A DNA stretch of 42,116 bases from Bacteroidota bacterium. Lineage in GTDB: Bacteria > Bacteroidota > Bacteroidia > Chitinophagales > JADIYW01. Of the stretch, positions 14,663 through 24,748 are shown piece after piece (the first letter of the stretch is position 1; the number at the start of each line of letters is the position of its first letter). Location of the stretch: positions 1 through 42,116 of the forward strand of contig JADIYW010000032.1 in the NCBI GenBank assembly GCA_016705125.1, read 5' to 3'. Under the pieces are notes generated by a model, which saw only the letters and a list, made by a program, of their open reading frames with translations, had not been told where the DNA came from and did not search any database. The position numbers and the translations under genes were made by a program.

Positions 14663-17600
14663 ATGACTGAAATTAGATACTGGAAAAGTCTTGCGGAGTT
14701 AAATGAAACTCCTGAATACAAAGACGAAGTTGCTAAAGAGTTTAGAGAAGATATAGCTGGACTCGATTTAGTGGATGAAGCTTCAAAAGCAGCTTCTTCT
14801 GGAAGGAGGGATTTCCTTAAATTAATGGGTTTTAGTGTTTCCGCTGCTGCAATTGCAACATCGTGTAAAACACCCGTTAATAAAGCAGTTCCTTATGTTT
14901 TTGATGGGAGAGATCAAATTCCAGAAGTAGTACCAGGTATTGCAGATTTTTTTGCAACTACTTTTTTTGATGGAACATCCTTTGTTAATTTATTAGCAAA
15001 AACAAGAGAAGGAAGGCCTATCAAATTAGAAGGAAATTCTTTATCTCCACTTACTAAAGGAGGAACAAGCGCTCGATCGCAAGCTTCTATTTTAGGCTTG
15101 TATGATGTGTCAAGACTTAAGGGACCAACTAAAGGGGATAAAGCAATTTCTTGGGATCAAGCAGATAAAGAAATAGGAGCTAAATTGAATGAAATTGCTG
15201 CTGCTGGTGGAAAGGTTGCTATTTTATCTGGTACACTTGCTAGTCCATCTACAAAAAGTGCAATTGAGAAATTTAAATCTAAATATCCAAATACTAGTCA
15301 TATTGCTTATGATGCAAACTCCTTATCAGCAATAAGAAAAGCAAATGCTAGTTCAATCGGTGGATCGTTTATTCCTTCTTACGATTTTAGCAAAGCAAAA
15401 GTTATCGTTGGTTTCAATTGTGATTTTTTAGGAACTTGGTTGTCACCAGTTGAATTTGCTGGTCAATATGCTACTAATAAAGTGCCAACGAAAGAAAAAC
15501 CAACCATGTTGCGTCATCACCAATTTCAGTCAACAATGACTATAACTGGTGCAGCAGCAGATTATAGATATCCTATTAAACCATCTGAAGAAAAATTGGC
15601 TTTAATTGCATTGTATAATGCAGTTGCTGCTAAAGTAGGTGGTTCAGGTTTAAGTGGAGCAAAAGCCTATTCAAATAAAGCAGCAATTGATAAAATAGCT
15701 ACTGAATTGGCTGGAGCAAAAGGAAGTTCGTTAATAGTTTCTGGAACAAATAATGTTGAAATTCAGGCACTTACAAATGCGATCAACGGAATTTTAGGAA
15801 ATTATGGTTCTACTATTTTGGGTAGAGCAATGAATACAAAAGAAGGAAACGACGAAGATTTTGCAAAATTTGTAAGTGATTTAAAAGCTGGTGCTTATTC
15901 AGGTTTGATTATTTATGGTGCAAATCCAGTATATAATACTTCAAGTGGAAATGAAGTAAAAGAAGCTATTTCTAAATTGAAATTGAGTGTTTCTTTTAAT
16001 GAAAGAGCAGATGAAACTTCGTCTTTAGCACAATATATTTGTCCAGATAGTCATTATTTAGAATCTTGGAATATTTATGAACCTAAATCAGGATATTATT
16101 CTTTTTCTCAACCAGTAATCAATACCATATTTGATACCCGTCAAGCACAACAAAGTTTGTTGAATTGGGCTGGTGAAAAAATATCTTACCATGATTTTAT
16201 TAAAAATCAAGCGGCAGGTTGGGGTAATTGGGAATCAAATCTTGAAAATGGATTTGTTGAAACTGCCTCAAATGCTGGTATTAGTTGTAATGTAGGTGCT
16301 GCTTTAGCAAATGTTCAGGCGGCAAGCGGAAGCGCAAATGGTATGGAATTGTTTGTATATGAGAAAGTGTCTGTAGGAGATGGAAGCTTAGCAAATAATC
16401 CTTTATTACAAGAAATGCCTGACCCAATTTCAAAAACCACTTGGGATAATTATATAAATGTTTCTTATAGTTATGCTGTTGAAAACAAATTAAAATTATG
16501 GCTTCGTGAAGCACCAATTGCAAAATTGACCGTTGGTGGAAAATCTATCGAATTGCCATTGATGATTTCTTTTGGTCAGCCAAAAGGTACATTTTCTGTT
16601 GCATTAGGATATGGTAGAACAAAAGCTGGTAAAGTTGCTGATAATGTAGGTGGAAATATATATCCATTAATAAGTAATGGTGTTTATAGTGCTGATGGTG
16701 TAAAAATAGAGTTAACTGGGAAGTTTGCCAAAATGGGTATGAATCAACAATATTCTACCCTACAAGAAGACAATAATTTGCCTGGAAAACCAAGAAGATA
16801 TAGAAATGGTATTATAAAGGAGGCTAATTTAAAGCAATACCAAGCTAAAGAAAATGCTGGAAATGAAGACCGTGAGGAAATCAAAAAGCATTTACAAACC
16901 ATGTATAGCTACCATCCTTATCAAGGCCACCATTGGGGTATGTCGGTTGATATGAATAGTTGTATTGGTTGTGGTGCTTGCGTTGTAGCTTGTAATGTTG
17001 AAAATAATATTCCAATAGTAGGTCGTACCGAGGTATATAGAGGTCATGAAATGCATTGGATGCGAATTGATAGATATTTCAGTGGAGATCCAGACAATCC
17101 AGATGTTTCTTTCCAACCCATGATGTGTCAGCATTGTGACAATGCACCTTGCGAAAACGTATGTCCAGTAAATGCTACAAACCACAGTTCTGAAGGTTTG
17201 AATCAAATGGCATACAACAGATGTATTGGAACGAGGTATTGTGCCAATAATTGTCCATTTAAAGTAAGGAGATTCAATTGGTTAGATTACCAAGGGAACG
17301 ATAGTTTCGGTAAATGGAATGATTATGACGGCGCTACTTACATGTTTGAAGATTTGACCAGAATGGTATTGAATCCAGATGTGAATGTAAGAACCAGAGG
17401 AGTTATAGAAAAATGTTCTATGTGTGTTCAAAGAATCCAAGAAGGTAAATTGAATGCTAAAAAAGCAGGAAGACCATTACAAGATGGAGAAATAAAAACT
17501 GCTTGTCAAACTTCTTGTCCTACACATGCAATAGTATTTGGCGATATGAATGATGGAAATTCTGAATTACACAAATCATTTTTTGAAAATGAAAGAAATT

Positions 17601-17728
17601 ACCATTTGTTTGAAGAATTGCACTTCCAAACTTCCATTGGATATAAAGTAAAAGTTAGGAATAAAGACGAGGAACCTGCATTTGAATTTGCTCCAGTAAT
17701 GGATGAAGATAATAAAGAAAAAGTTTAA
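14663..17728 (+). CDS. actB: Alternative complex III subunit ActB, molybdopterin-like and iron-sulfur protein
   Basis: The 1021-aa protein has a twin-arginine motif at 48-51 (RRDF) ahead of a hydrophobic stretch and Cys68 (ATSCK), so it is likely a Tat-exported lipid-anchored periplasmic subunit. Residues about 80-700 match the molybdopterin-oxidoreductase-like B1 domain, which in characterised ActB proteins carries no molybdenum cofactor. The C-terminal B2 domain holds ferredoxin-type cysteines: CIGCGACVVAC (767-777), CQHCDNAPCENVC (from 822), CIGTRYCANNCP, CSMC (from 918) and CQTSCP. These carry electrons from quinol towards the ActA and ActE hemes. The gap to actA is 28 bases. Confidence 0.95.
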   Translation: MTEIRYWKSLAELNETPEYKDEVAKEFREDIAGLDLVDEASKAASSGRRDFLKLMGFSVSAAAIATSCKTPVNKAVPYVFDGRDQIPEVVPGIADFFATTFFDGTSFVNLLAKTREGRPIKLEGNSLSPLTKGGTSARSQASILGLYDVSRLKGPTKGDKAISWDQADKEIGAKLNEIAAAGGKVAILSGTLASPSTKSAIEKFKSKYPNTSHIAYDANSLSAIRKANASSIGGSFIPSYDFSKAKVIVGFNCDFLGTWLSPVEFAGQYATNKVPTKEKPTMLRHHQFQSTMTITGAAADYRYPIKPSEEKLALIALYNAVAAKVGGSGLSGAKAYSNKAAIDKIATELAGAKGSSLIVSGTNNVEIQALTNAINGILGNYGSTILGRAMNTKEGNDEDFAKFVSDLKAGAYSGLIIYGANPVYNTSSGNEVKEAISKLKLSVSFNERADETSSLAQYICPDSHYLESWNIYEPKSGYYSFSQPVINTIFDTRQAQQSLLNWAGEKISYHDFIKNQAAGWGNWESNLENGFVETASNAGISCNVGAALANVQAASGSANGMELFVYEKVSVGDGSLANNPLLQEMPDPISKTTWDNYINVSYSYAVENKLKLWLREAPIAKLTVGGKSIELPLMISFGQPKGTFSVALGYGRTKAGKVADNVGGNIYPLISNGVYSADGVKIELTGKFAKMGMNQQYSTLQEDNNLPGKPRRYRNGIIKEANLKQYQAKENAGNEDREEIKKHLQTMYSYHPYQGHHWGMSVDMNSCIGCGACVVACNVENNIPIVGRTEVYRGHEMHWMRIDRYFSGDPDNPDVSFQPMMCQHCDNAPCENVCPVNATNHSSEGLNQMAYNRCIGTRYCANNCPFKVRRFNWLDYQGNDSFGKWNDYDGATYMFEDLTRMVLNPDVNVRTRGVIEKCSMCVQRIQEGKLNAKKAGRPLQDGEIKTACQTSCPTHAIVFGDMNDGNSELHKSFFENERNYHLFEELHFQTSIGYKVKVRNKDEEPAFEFAPVMDEDNKEKV

Positions 17729-17747
17729 CAACCAAAATTGATAATAA

Positions 17748-19175
17748 ATGTCACATTTTGAATCACCCATAAGGGAACCATTAATAACAGGTAATAAGAC
17801 CTGGAAAGATATTACCAACGATATTGTTGTTAATACCACTGGCGATATAAAACCATTATGGTTAATATCCGTCCTTATTTCGGCTGCAGTCGCTGCATTT
17901 GGTGTTTTTTGCATTGGATGGGAAGTTTGCTACGGAATTGGAACTTGGGGAGCCAATAAAACCGTTGGTTGGGCTTGGGATATTACCAATTTCGTTTGGT
18001 GGATTGGTATTGGCCACGCTGGTACTTTGATTTCAGCCATCCTTTTATTGTTTAGACAAAAATGGAGGACTGGCGTAAACCGAGCAGCAGAGGCGATGAC
18101 CATTTTTGCGGTGGTTTGTGCAGGCTTATTTCCAGTGTTTCACATGGGAAGAGTATGGGATGCATTTTTTATTTTCCCATATCCAAATACAAGAGGACCA
18201 TTATGGACAAACTTTGATTCTCCGCTATTGTGGGACGTATTTGCTATTTCTACTTATTTTTCTGTTTCTTTATTATTTTGGTATACAGGTTTAGTGCCGG
18301 ATTTTGGAACTATCAGAGATCAAGCAAAACCAGGCACAACAAGATGGAAAATTTATAATATTTTATCTTTTGGTTGGGTTGGAGAAGCAAAACATTGGGA
18401 GCGATGGGAATCATTGAGTTTGATTTTGGCTGGTTTATCTACTCCATTGGTACTTTCAGTACATACTATTGTATCATTTGACTTTGCGACTTCAGTTGTT
18501 CCAGGATGGCATACCACAATTTTGCCTCCATATTTCGTAGCTGGTGCTATATTTTCAGGATTTGCAATGGTATTGACATTAATGTTGGTAGCACGTAAAG
18601 TGATGAAATTAGAAGACTATATTACCATTGCCCATATGGAGTCGATGAATAAGATATTGCTTTTAACAGGCTCTATGGTTGGAACTGCTTATTTGACAGA
18701 ATTATTTGTTGCGTGGTATTCAGGTAGTATTTACGAGCAATATGCTTTTGCAAATAGAGCTTTAGGTCCTTTGTGGTGGTCGTATTGGATAATGATGTCT
18801 TGCAACTTAATTTTCCCTCAATTTTTCTGGATTAAAAAATTAAGAAGACATATAGGTTTTACGTTCTTTATATCAATAGTGGTAAATATAGGTATGTGGT
18901 TTGAGCGATTCGTTATTATCGTAACTTCTTTATATCGTGATTATTTACCATCTTCTTGGATAGATTACCGTCCAACATGGGTTGAAGTAGGATTGTTTGT
19001 GGGAACGGGTGGTATATTTATGACCCTATTTTTATTGTTTTGTAGATTCTTCCCAGTAGTGGCTATTGCAGAGGTTAAGTCGATATTAAAAATATCAGGT
19101 AATCAGGGTAAAAAGCAACAATTGGAAGAAGTGAAAGAACAAAAAGTTTACGAAAACGTTGAAATAAATTACTAA
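17748..19175 (+). CDS. actC: Alternative complex III subunit ActC, NrfD-like quinol-binding membrane protein
   Basis: This 475-aa NrfD/PsrC-family integral membrane protein has about ten hydrophobic segments. It starts MSHFESPIREPLITGNKTW, typical for ActC. Conserved-looking membrane stretches include FVWWIGIGHAGTLISAILLL and PVFHMGRVWDAFFIFPYPN, near the region that in solved complexes forms the periplasm-side quinol site. Expected substrate: menaquinol. The stop and the actD start overlap by one base (TAATG). Confidence 0.95.
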   Translation: MSHFESPIREPLITGNKTWKDITNDIVVNTTGDIKPLWLISVLISAAVAAFGVFCIGWEVCYGIGTWGANKTVGWAWDITNFVWWIGIGHAGTLISAILLLFRQKWRTGVNRAAEAMTIFAVVCAGLFPVFHMGRVWDAFFIFPYPNTRGPLWTNFDSPLLWDVFAISTYFSVSLLFWYTGLVPDFGTIRDQAKPGTTRWKIYNILSFGWVGEAKHWERWESLSLILAGLSTPLVLSVHTIVSFDFATSVVPGWHTTILPPYFVAGAIFSGFAMVLTLMLVARKVMKLEDYITIAHMESMNKILLLTGSMVGTAYLTELFVAWYSGSIYEQYAFANRALGPLWWSYWIMMSCNLIFPQFFWIKKLRRHIGFTFFISIVVNIGMWFERFVIIVTSLYRDYLPSSWIDYRPTWVEVGLFVGTGGIFMTLFLLFCRFFPVVAIAEVKSILKISGNQGKKQQLEEVKEQKVYENVEINY

Positions 19176-19702
19176 TGAGCACGACAAAGAATTTATTGGT
19201 AGGTATTTTTGATGACGATCATACCTTAATACACGCGGTAGAGCATATTCGCCACGATGGCTACAAAATTGGGGAAGTATTCACACCTTTTCCGGTACAT
19301 GGTTTAGAGCATGCTTTAGATTTGCGCCCAACTAAATTGCACACAGCTGGATTTATGTTTGGTGCAACTGGAACTACCTTTGCTTTGAGTTTTATTACTT
19401 GGATTTCTACTATTAACTATCCAGTTAATATTGGTGGTAAGCCGTTTTTTAGTTTGCCAGCTTGGATTCCAATTACTTTTGAGATGACCGTTTTATTTGC
19501 TGCATGGGGAATGACACTTTCATTTTATTATCTGTGTAAATTGTGGCCAGGCAAAGTAAATAAAATCGTAGATCCACGAACTACAGATCATTTGTTTGCT
19601 ATGACTTTTGATTTAGATGGGAAAGATGAGGCTTATATTGATAAGGTTTCAGGTCTTTTAAAGTCCAATGGAGCAATTGAAATTTATAAAAAAGAATTAT
19701 AA
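19175..19702 (+). CDS. actD: Alternative complex III subunit ActD (DUF3341)
   Basis: The 175-aa DUF3341 protein begins with a small cytoplasmic alpha/beta part (LLVGIFDDDHTLIHAVEHIR, YKIGEVFTPFPVHGLEHALD). Two membrane segments follow (about 60-80 and 100-122), then a C-terminal cytoplasmic tail (DHLFAMTFDLDG). It is a structural subunit packed beside ActC with no cofactor. Its place between actC and actE is the usual order. Confidence 0.93.
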   Translation: MSTTKNLLVGIFDDDHTLIHAVEHIRHDGYKIGEVFTPFPVHGLEHALDLRPTKLHTAGFMFGATGTTFALSFITWISTINYPVNIGGKPFFSLPAWIPITFEMTVLFAAWGMTLSFYYLCKLWPGKVNKIVDPRTTDHLFAMTFDLDGKDEAYIDKVSGLLKSNGAIEIYKKEL

Positions 19703-19719
19703 GCCAAAAGCAAAAAAAA

Positions 19720-20331
19720 ATGGCAAGAATTACAAAAATAGTATTTGTGGCACTTTTAGTAACAAGTTTACTAAGTAGCTGTATTAGAAATTACAAAAAT
19801 CCAGGAAGAGAGTATATGCCTGACATGGCACATTCTACTGCTTATGATGCTTCTACTTTGAATCCTGTATTTAAGGATAGTGTAACCAATCAAAAAGCAC
19901 CTGCTGGTAGTATAGGAAGGGGTAAATTTATTTATTCTATAGCGAATACGCCAGAAGGTTATGAACTTGCAGGATCTACAATAAAAAATCCATTTGTATT
20001 TTCCAAAGAGGAAATTGATGGAGAGGGCAAAAAATTGTATACTGTAAATTGTGCAATTTGTCATGGAACTGAAGGAGATGGAAATGGTCATTTGCCATCT
20101 ATAGATAAATTTCCACAGCCACCAAGTTATTTTGGCGATGCATTGGCAAATTTACCTGAAGGCAAAATGTATCATTCTGTAATGTATGGAAAAGGGATGA
20201 TGGGTAGTTATGCTTCTCAAATTGATCATAGAGAGAGATGGTTGGTGATTGCATATGTAAGAAGTATGCAAAATGCCAAAAAAGGTGCTGGTGCAAGCCC
20301 AGTAAGTGATACTACAAAAATTTCTAAGTAA
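19720..20331 (+). CDS. actE: Alternative complex III subunit ActE, monoheme cytochrome c lipoprotein
   Basis: The 203-aa protein has a signal ending at Cys21 (LLSSCIRN), so it is a lipid-anchored periplasmic cytochrome. One heme site, CAICH (111-115), sits in a GxGxG-rich loop (GTEGDGNGH), and a Met-rich stretch (MYHSVMYGKGMMGSY) holds the likely axial Met. It probably passes electrons from the complex to the oxidase or a soluble carrier. Together with the six sites of ActA, the complex has seven hemes c. Confidence 0.94.
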   Translation: MARITKIVFVALLVTSLLSSCIRNYKNPGREYMPDMAHSTAYDASTLNPVFKDSVTNQKAPAGSIGRGKFIYSIANTPEGYELAGSTIKNPFVFSKEEIDGEGKKLYTVNCAICHGTEGDGNGHLPSIDKFPQPPSYFGDALANLPEGKMYHSVMYGKGMMGSYASQIDHRERWLVIAYVRSMQNAKKGAGASPVSDTTKISK

Positions 20332-20353
20332 ATAAATAAATAAATAAAAAGTA

Positions 20354-21820
20354 ATGAGTACTTTTTCATTCGAATCGAAAGCAAAGAAAAATCTATTAAT
20401 AGCAATAGCCATTGGTGCATTATTGTTTTTCATAGGTTTATTTACCCAAGGAGGTAATCATAATGGTGGACATGATGTTCATGGTGAAGCAGTTCATGCT
20501 GAAAGTCATGATAAAGGAGCACACACGGAAGCAAGTGCTGAAGATCATGGAGTTGAACATGTAGCTGCAATGGACGTTGCAGAAGATTTAGCAACTAATA
20601 GTTTAACTGATAGTGCAACTGCTAATACTGGTTCAAGTGTTTCTGATTATCAATACAAAGATGTAAGTGCTGATATAGACAGTACAATTCAAAATTTGGG
20701 AGATAGATCACATTATTTACATGAAGAGGCAAATCTTAATGCTAAAATTGTAGCCAATGTATATTCTATTTTCTTATTTTTCTTGTATATCGGTATTGCT
20801 GCCTTGTTTGTTTTATCAGCTGCCACTTTAGCTTTGGGTGGCTGGCATATTCAAATACAAAAAATATTTTTGGCTATTGCAGCTACAATTCCAGTTTCAA
20901 TTTTGGGAATGGTAATTATTTACCTTACCAATATGCATACCTTATTTCATTGGACCCACGAGGAGTTGTTTGTAAAGGGTACTCCTTTATTTGATGAACT
21001 TTTGTATGGAAAACGTGATTGGTTAAATATTACAAGTTTTGCTATTAGAGCGGTTATCTTTTTTGGTATCACTTTGAGCTTATTATATTTTTGGTGGAAA
21101 AACCTAAACGAGCAAGATACCAATCCATCAATGAAATTATATGATAAAAGTAGAGCTATTTCTGGTGCTGCTATTTTATTAATTTCAATGGGTGTAAATC
21201 CATTTGGAACTTGGGACTGGGCAATGTCAATTCAACCACACTGGTACAGTACTTTGTATGCCTGGTATTTGATGGCTAGTGGCGCAGTAAGTATGTTTTC
21301 ATTAACTATGTTATTAATTATTTACCTTAAAAAGAGAAATAATTTGGCACTTGTAAATGAAAGCCACCGACATGATGTAGGTAAGTTTATGTTCGCTATT
21401 AGTGTTTTTTGGACATATTTGTTTTTCTCCCAATTTATGTTGATTTGGTATGCAAATATCCCAGAGGAGACTATGTATTTTGATAGAAGAGAAGCGGGTT
21501 ATTTTATAATGTTTTGGGGTTCATTTATAGTTTGTTTTATTTTGCCATTCTTTATTTTAATGCGTAGAGGAAGCAAACGAAATTCAGTAACAACTCAAGT
21601 AATGGCTTATATTAGTATATTTGGTCATTGGTTAGATTTCTTCTTGGTTGTATCTCCCGAATTAGTGCCAACTGGTGGTTTTGGTTTCCTTAGTATAGGA
21701 GCCATGATTCTCTTAGGTTCAGTTTATATGTATGTAATATTTACGGCACTTGGTAAATTTAAAGATTTAGAATCTTCAACTCATCCATTCTATAGCGAAA
21801 ATATAATACATCAGATTTAA
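20354..21820 (+). CDS. actF: Alternative complex III subunit ActF, membrane subunit with His-rich insert
   Basis: The 488-aa polytopic protein is related to ActC, with about ten membrane segments. Between the first (about 12-31) and second (about 135-155) lies a loop of about 100 residues that is His- and acid-rich: His at 36, 40, 43, 48, 52, 57, 65 and 69, then DVAEDLATNSLTDSATANTG. ActF forms the second membrane half of the complex and may hold a proton path. The His-rich loop is not a cofactor site of the family as I know it. It might bind copper or zinc (inference). Confidence 0.93.
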   Translation: MSTFSFESKAKKNLLIAIAIGALLFFIGLFTQGGNHNGGHDVHGEAVHAESHDKGAHTEASAEDHGVEHVAAMDVAEDLATNSLTDSATANTGSSVSDYQYKDVSADIDSTIQNLGDRSHYLHEEANLNAKIVANVYSIFLFFLYIGIAALFVLSAATLALGGWHIQIQKIFLAIAATIPVSILGMVIIYLTNMHTLFHWTHEELFVKGTPLFDELLYGKRDWLNITSFAIRAVIFFGITLSLLYFWWKNLNEQDTNPSMKLYDKSRAISGAAILLISMGVNPFGTWDWAMSIQPHWYSTLYAWYLMASGAVSMFSLTMLLIIYLKKRNNLALVNESHRHDVGKFMFAISVFWTYLFFSQFMLIWYANIPEETMYFDRREAGYFIMFWGSFIVCFILPFFILMRRGSKRNSVTTQVMAYISIFGHWLDFFLVVSPELVPTGGFGFLSIGAMILLGSVYMYVIFTALGKFKDLESSTHPFYSENIIHQI

Positions 21821-21842
21821 AAAATAAATTAATTAAATAGAT

Positions 21843-22886
21843 ATGTCAGCTTTTTTATTAATATTAACCGTAGCACTAGTTATAATAGTTGTTTTTCAAA
21901 TTGGCAAGTCAGCTGAATTGGCAAGGATTTTAAGAGGAGAGGAAGGTAAAGAGGAAACAAATAGTAGTTTGGCTTTAATTACTAGTGTTATAGGATTTAT
22001 AATCTTGATACTCAGTATAATTACAATTTTTATTTACAAACCAAAATTTTTGCCTGTTTCGGCATCTGAACAAGGTGTTTGGATTCAACAAATGATTAAT
22101 TGGACAATGTTTTTTACTTGTACAGTTTATATTTTTACTACTTTTTTGCTTTTTTGGTTTGTTTATAAATACCAATATAAAAAAGATAGAAAGGCATTTT
22201 GGTTTCCAGATGACTTAAGATTAGAATTAGCGTGGACAATAATTCCTGCAATTGTATTAACCGTATTAGTGGTTTTGGGGATTCAGAAATGGTTTAAAGT
22301 ATTTTCTCCAGCACCATCTGATGCTATAATAGTTGAAGCAATTGGACAGCAGTTTAAATGGAATATTCGGTATGCTGGAGCTGATAAAATATTAGGAAAG
22401 AAAGATTTTTCATTAACGAATAGTGATAACGAATTGGGTATAAATTGGAACGATAAAAATAGTCATGACGATTTTATGGCTGATGAAATAGTATTGCCAG
22501 TTAATACTCCAGTTCTTTTCAAATTGGGTGCACTCGATGTGTTGCATAATTTTAATTTGTCTCAATTTAGGATGAAAATGGATTGTGTTCCAGGTATTCC
22601 TACCGAGTATTGGATGCGACCAACTATTTCTACTGATTCAATGAGATTAATTACGGGAAATCCTGAATTTGATTATGAGGTAAATTGTTCTGAAATGTGT
22701 GGTTCTGCACATTACAATATGAGAAAAGTATTGAAAGTTGTTTCAAGGGCTGAATATGATAAATGGGCAAAAGATCAATCTGAGAATCATTCATATTACA
22801 AAACAGTAGTATTGCCAGCGATGAAAGAAAAAGGTGGTGAAATTAGTATGAATACTGACACGACTAAAAACAATATTAAGCATTAA
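21843..22886 (+). CDS. coxB: Cytochrome c oxidase subunit II (CuA)
   Basis: The 347-aa protein has three N-terminal hydrophobic segments (about 2-18, 42-62 and 81-103) and a fourth at about 128-147 before the periplasmic cupredoxin domain. The CuA ligands are present: His235 (DVLHNF) and the set C282-x-E-x-C286-x3-H290-x2-M293 (CSEMCGSAHYNM). No CXXCH motif follows, so it lacks the fused cytochrome c domain of caa3 enzymes, and electrons must come from ActE or ActA directly or from a soluble carrier. It directly follows actF, supporting an act-oxidase supercomplex. Confidence 0.95.
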   Translation: MSAFLLILTVALVIIVVFQIGKSAELARILRGEEGKEETNSSLALITSVIGFIILILSIITIFIYKPKFLPVSASEQGVWIQQMINWTMFFTCTVYIFTTFLLFWFVYKYQYKKDRKAFWFPDDLRLELAWTIIPAIVLTVLVVLGIQKWFKVFSPAPSDAIIVEAIGQQFKWNIRYAGADKILGKKDFSLTNSDNELGINWNDKNSHDDFMADEIVLPVNTPVLFKLGALDVLHNFNLSQFRMKMDCVPGIPTEYWMRPTISTDSMRLITGNPEFDYEVNCSEMCGSAHYNMRKVLKVVSRAEYDKWAKDQSENHSYYKTVVLPAMKEKGGEISMNTDTTKNNIKH

Positions 22887-22911
22887 TTAGTTATTCAATA
22901 AAGGAATAAAA

Positions 22912-24744
22912 ATGGAACAAACAATTGAAAAAATAGCAACTGCTGATCATGGACATGGCATTGGACATCATGAAGAGCATCATCATGTGGAAACATTTAT
23001 AAATAAGTATATATTTTCGCAAGATCATAAAATGATTGCACGTCAATTCCTTTTTACAGGAATGATTTGGGCAATAATTGGAGGTTTGTTTTCTGTACTG
23101 TTTAGAGTACAATTGGGTTGGCCAGATGCCACTTTTCCAGCATTAGAGCAATTATTTGGCAATTGGTTCACTGATGGAAAGTTGGATCCAAATGCCTACT
23201 ATATGTTAGTTACAATGCACGGTACTATAATGGTTTTCTTTGTATTGACAGCTGGTTTAAGTGGAACATTTGCTAATTTTCTTATTCCTTTGCAAATTGG
23301 AGCTAGAGACATGGCGTCTGGATTTATAAACATGCTTTCTTATTGGTTTTTCTTTGCTTCAAGTGTTGTTATGTTTTCATCCTTTTTTGTAAGTGGTGGA
23401 GCAGCTTCTGGTGGTTGGACAATCTATCCTCCTTTAAGTGCTTTGCCTCAAGCATCACCCGGTAGTGGAGCTGGTATGACTTTGTGGTTAATATCAATGA
23501 CATTATTTATTGGTTCTACACTTATGGGTGGTTTGAATTATGTTTCTACCGTATTGAATTTAAGAACCAAAGGAATGGATTTGTTTAGAATGCCATTAAC
23601 AGTATGGGCATTATTTTTTACTGCTATAATTGGTATTTTATCTTTCCCAGTATTAGTGAGTGGTGTAGTTTTATTAGTTTTTGATAGAACTTTAGGTACT
23701 AGTTTCTATTTGTCTGATATTTATATTGCAGGAAAGGCTTTGAGTAATTCAGGTGGTAGTCCAATTTTATTTCAGCATTTATTTTGGTTCTTGGGTCACC
23801 CAGAAGTTTATATCGTAATCTTACCAGCAATGGGTATGGTTTCTGAAATCTTAGCGACAAATTCTAGAAAGCCAATTTTTGGATACAAGGCAATGGTTTT
23901 CTCAATTTTAGGAATTACCATTTTAGGATTCATTGTTTGGGCGCACCATATGTTTATGTCGGGTATGAATCCATTTATTGGTTCGGTATTTACATTGTTT
24001 ACCCTTTTAATTGCAATACCATCAGCAGTAAAAGTATTTAATTGGTTGACTACTTTATGGAGAGGTAATATAAGATTAAATTCAGCTAGTTTATTTTCTA
24101 TTGGATTTGTATCTGTTTTCATTTCTGGTGGTGTAACTGGTATATGGTTAGGAAATGCTATTATAGATGTGCAATTACATGATACTTATTTCGTTGTAGC
24201 CCACTTTCATATTGTAATGGGCATTGCAGCTTTCTTTGGAATGTTTGCAGGTGTTTATCACTGGTTTCCTAAAATGTTTGGTCGATTTATGAATGAAACA
24301 TTAGGTTATGTACATTTCTTTGTTTCTTTTATTGGAAGTTATATTATCTTTTGGCCTATGCATTATTTAGGAATGTCAGGTGTGCCAAGAAGGTATTATT
24401 CATTCAAAGAATTTCAAGCATTTTCGCAATATGATGATTTGAACAAAATTATTTCAATGGGTGCTATAATGGTATTTATTGCTCAATTATTATTTGTTGC
24501 TAATTTTGTGTATTCTATTTATAGAGGTAGAAAAATGACTAAGGATAATTTGAATCCTTGGCAATCAAATACATTGGAATGGACTACAGATGTAGAACCA
24601 GGTCATGGTAATTGGAAAGGAGCAATCCCTACCGTTTATCGTTGGGCTTATGACTATAGTAAAAATCCTACTGGTGCTGATTTTACACCTCAAAATGTGC
24701 CTTTGACTGAAGAAGAGTTAGCTAATGAATCTAAGAAGCACTAA
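22912..24744 (+). CDS. coxA: Cytochrome c oxidase subunit I
   Basis: The 610-aa heme-copper oxidase core has all metal ligands: low-spin heme His103 (MHGTIMVFF) and His433, CuB His296 with cross-link Tyr300 (GHPEVYI), His345-His346 (AHHMF), and high-spin heme His431 in HDTYFVVAHFH (423-433). Glu298 in GHPEVY marks an A-type oxidase with the D-channel Glu of the A1 group. About twelve membrane segments. The N-terminus carries a short His-rich cytoplasmic extension (DHGHGIGHHEEHHHVE, about 12-27) not needed by the family core. Confidence 0.97.
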   Translation: MEQTIEKIATADHGHGIGHHEEHHHVETFINKYIFSQDHKMIARQFLFTGMIWAIIGGLFSVLFRVQLGWPDATFPALEQLFGNWFTDGKLDPNAYYMLVTMHGTIMVFFVLTAGLSGTFANFLIPLQIGARDMASGFINMLSYWFFFASSVVMFSSFFVSGGAASGGWTIYPPLSALPQASPGSGAGMTLWLISMTLFIGSTLMGGLNYVSTVLNLRTKGMDLFRMPLTVWALFFTAIIGILSFPVLVSGVVLLVFDRTLGTSFYLSDIYIAGKALSNSGGSPILFQHLFWFLGHPEVYIVILPAMGMVSEILATNSRKPIFGYKAMVFSILGITILGFIVWAHHMFMSGMNPFIGSVFTLFTLLIAIPSAVKVFNWLTTLWRGNIRLNSASLFSIGFVSVFISGGVTGIWLGNAIIDVQLHDTYFVVAHFHIVMGIAAFFGMFAGVYHWFPKMFGRFMNETLGYVHFFVSFIGSYIIFWPMHYLGMSGVPRRYYSFKEFQAFSQYDDLNKIISMGAIMVFIAQLLFVANFVYSIYRGRKMTKDNLNPWQSNTLEWTTDVEPGHGNWKGAIPTVYRWAYDYSKNPTGADFTPQNVPLTEEELANESKKH

Positions 24745-24748
24745 ATAA

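Noticed and set aside
21843..22886. caa3-type subunit II with fused cytochrome c
   Set aside because: The sequence ends about 54 residues after the CuA site and has no CXXCH motif.
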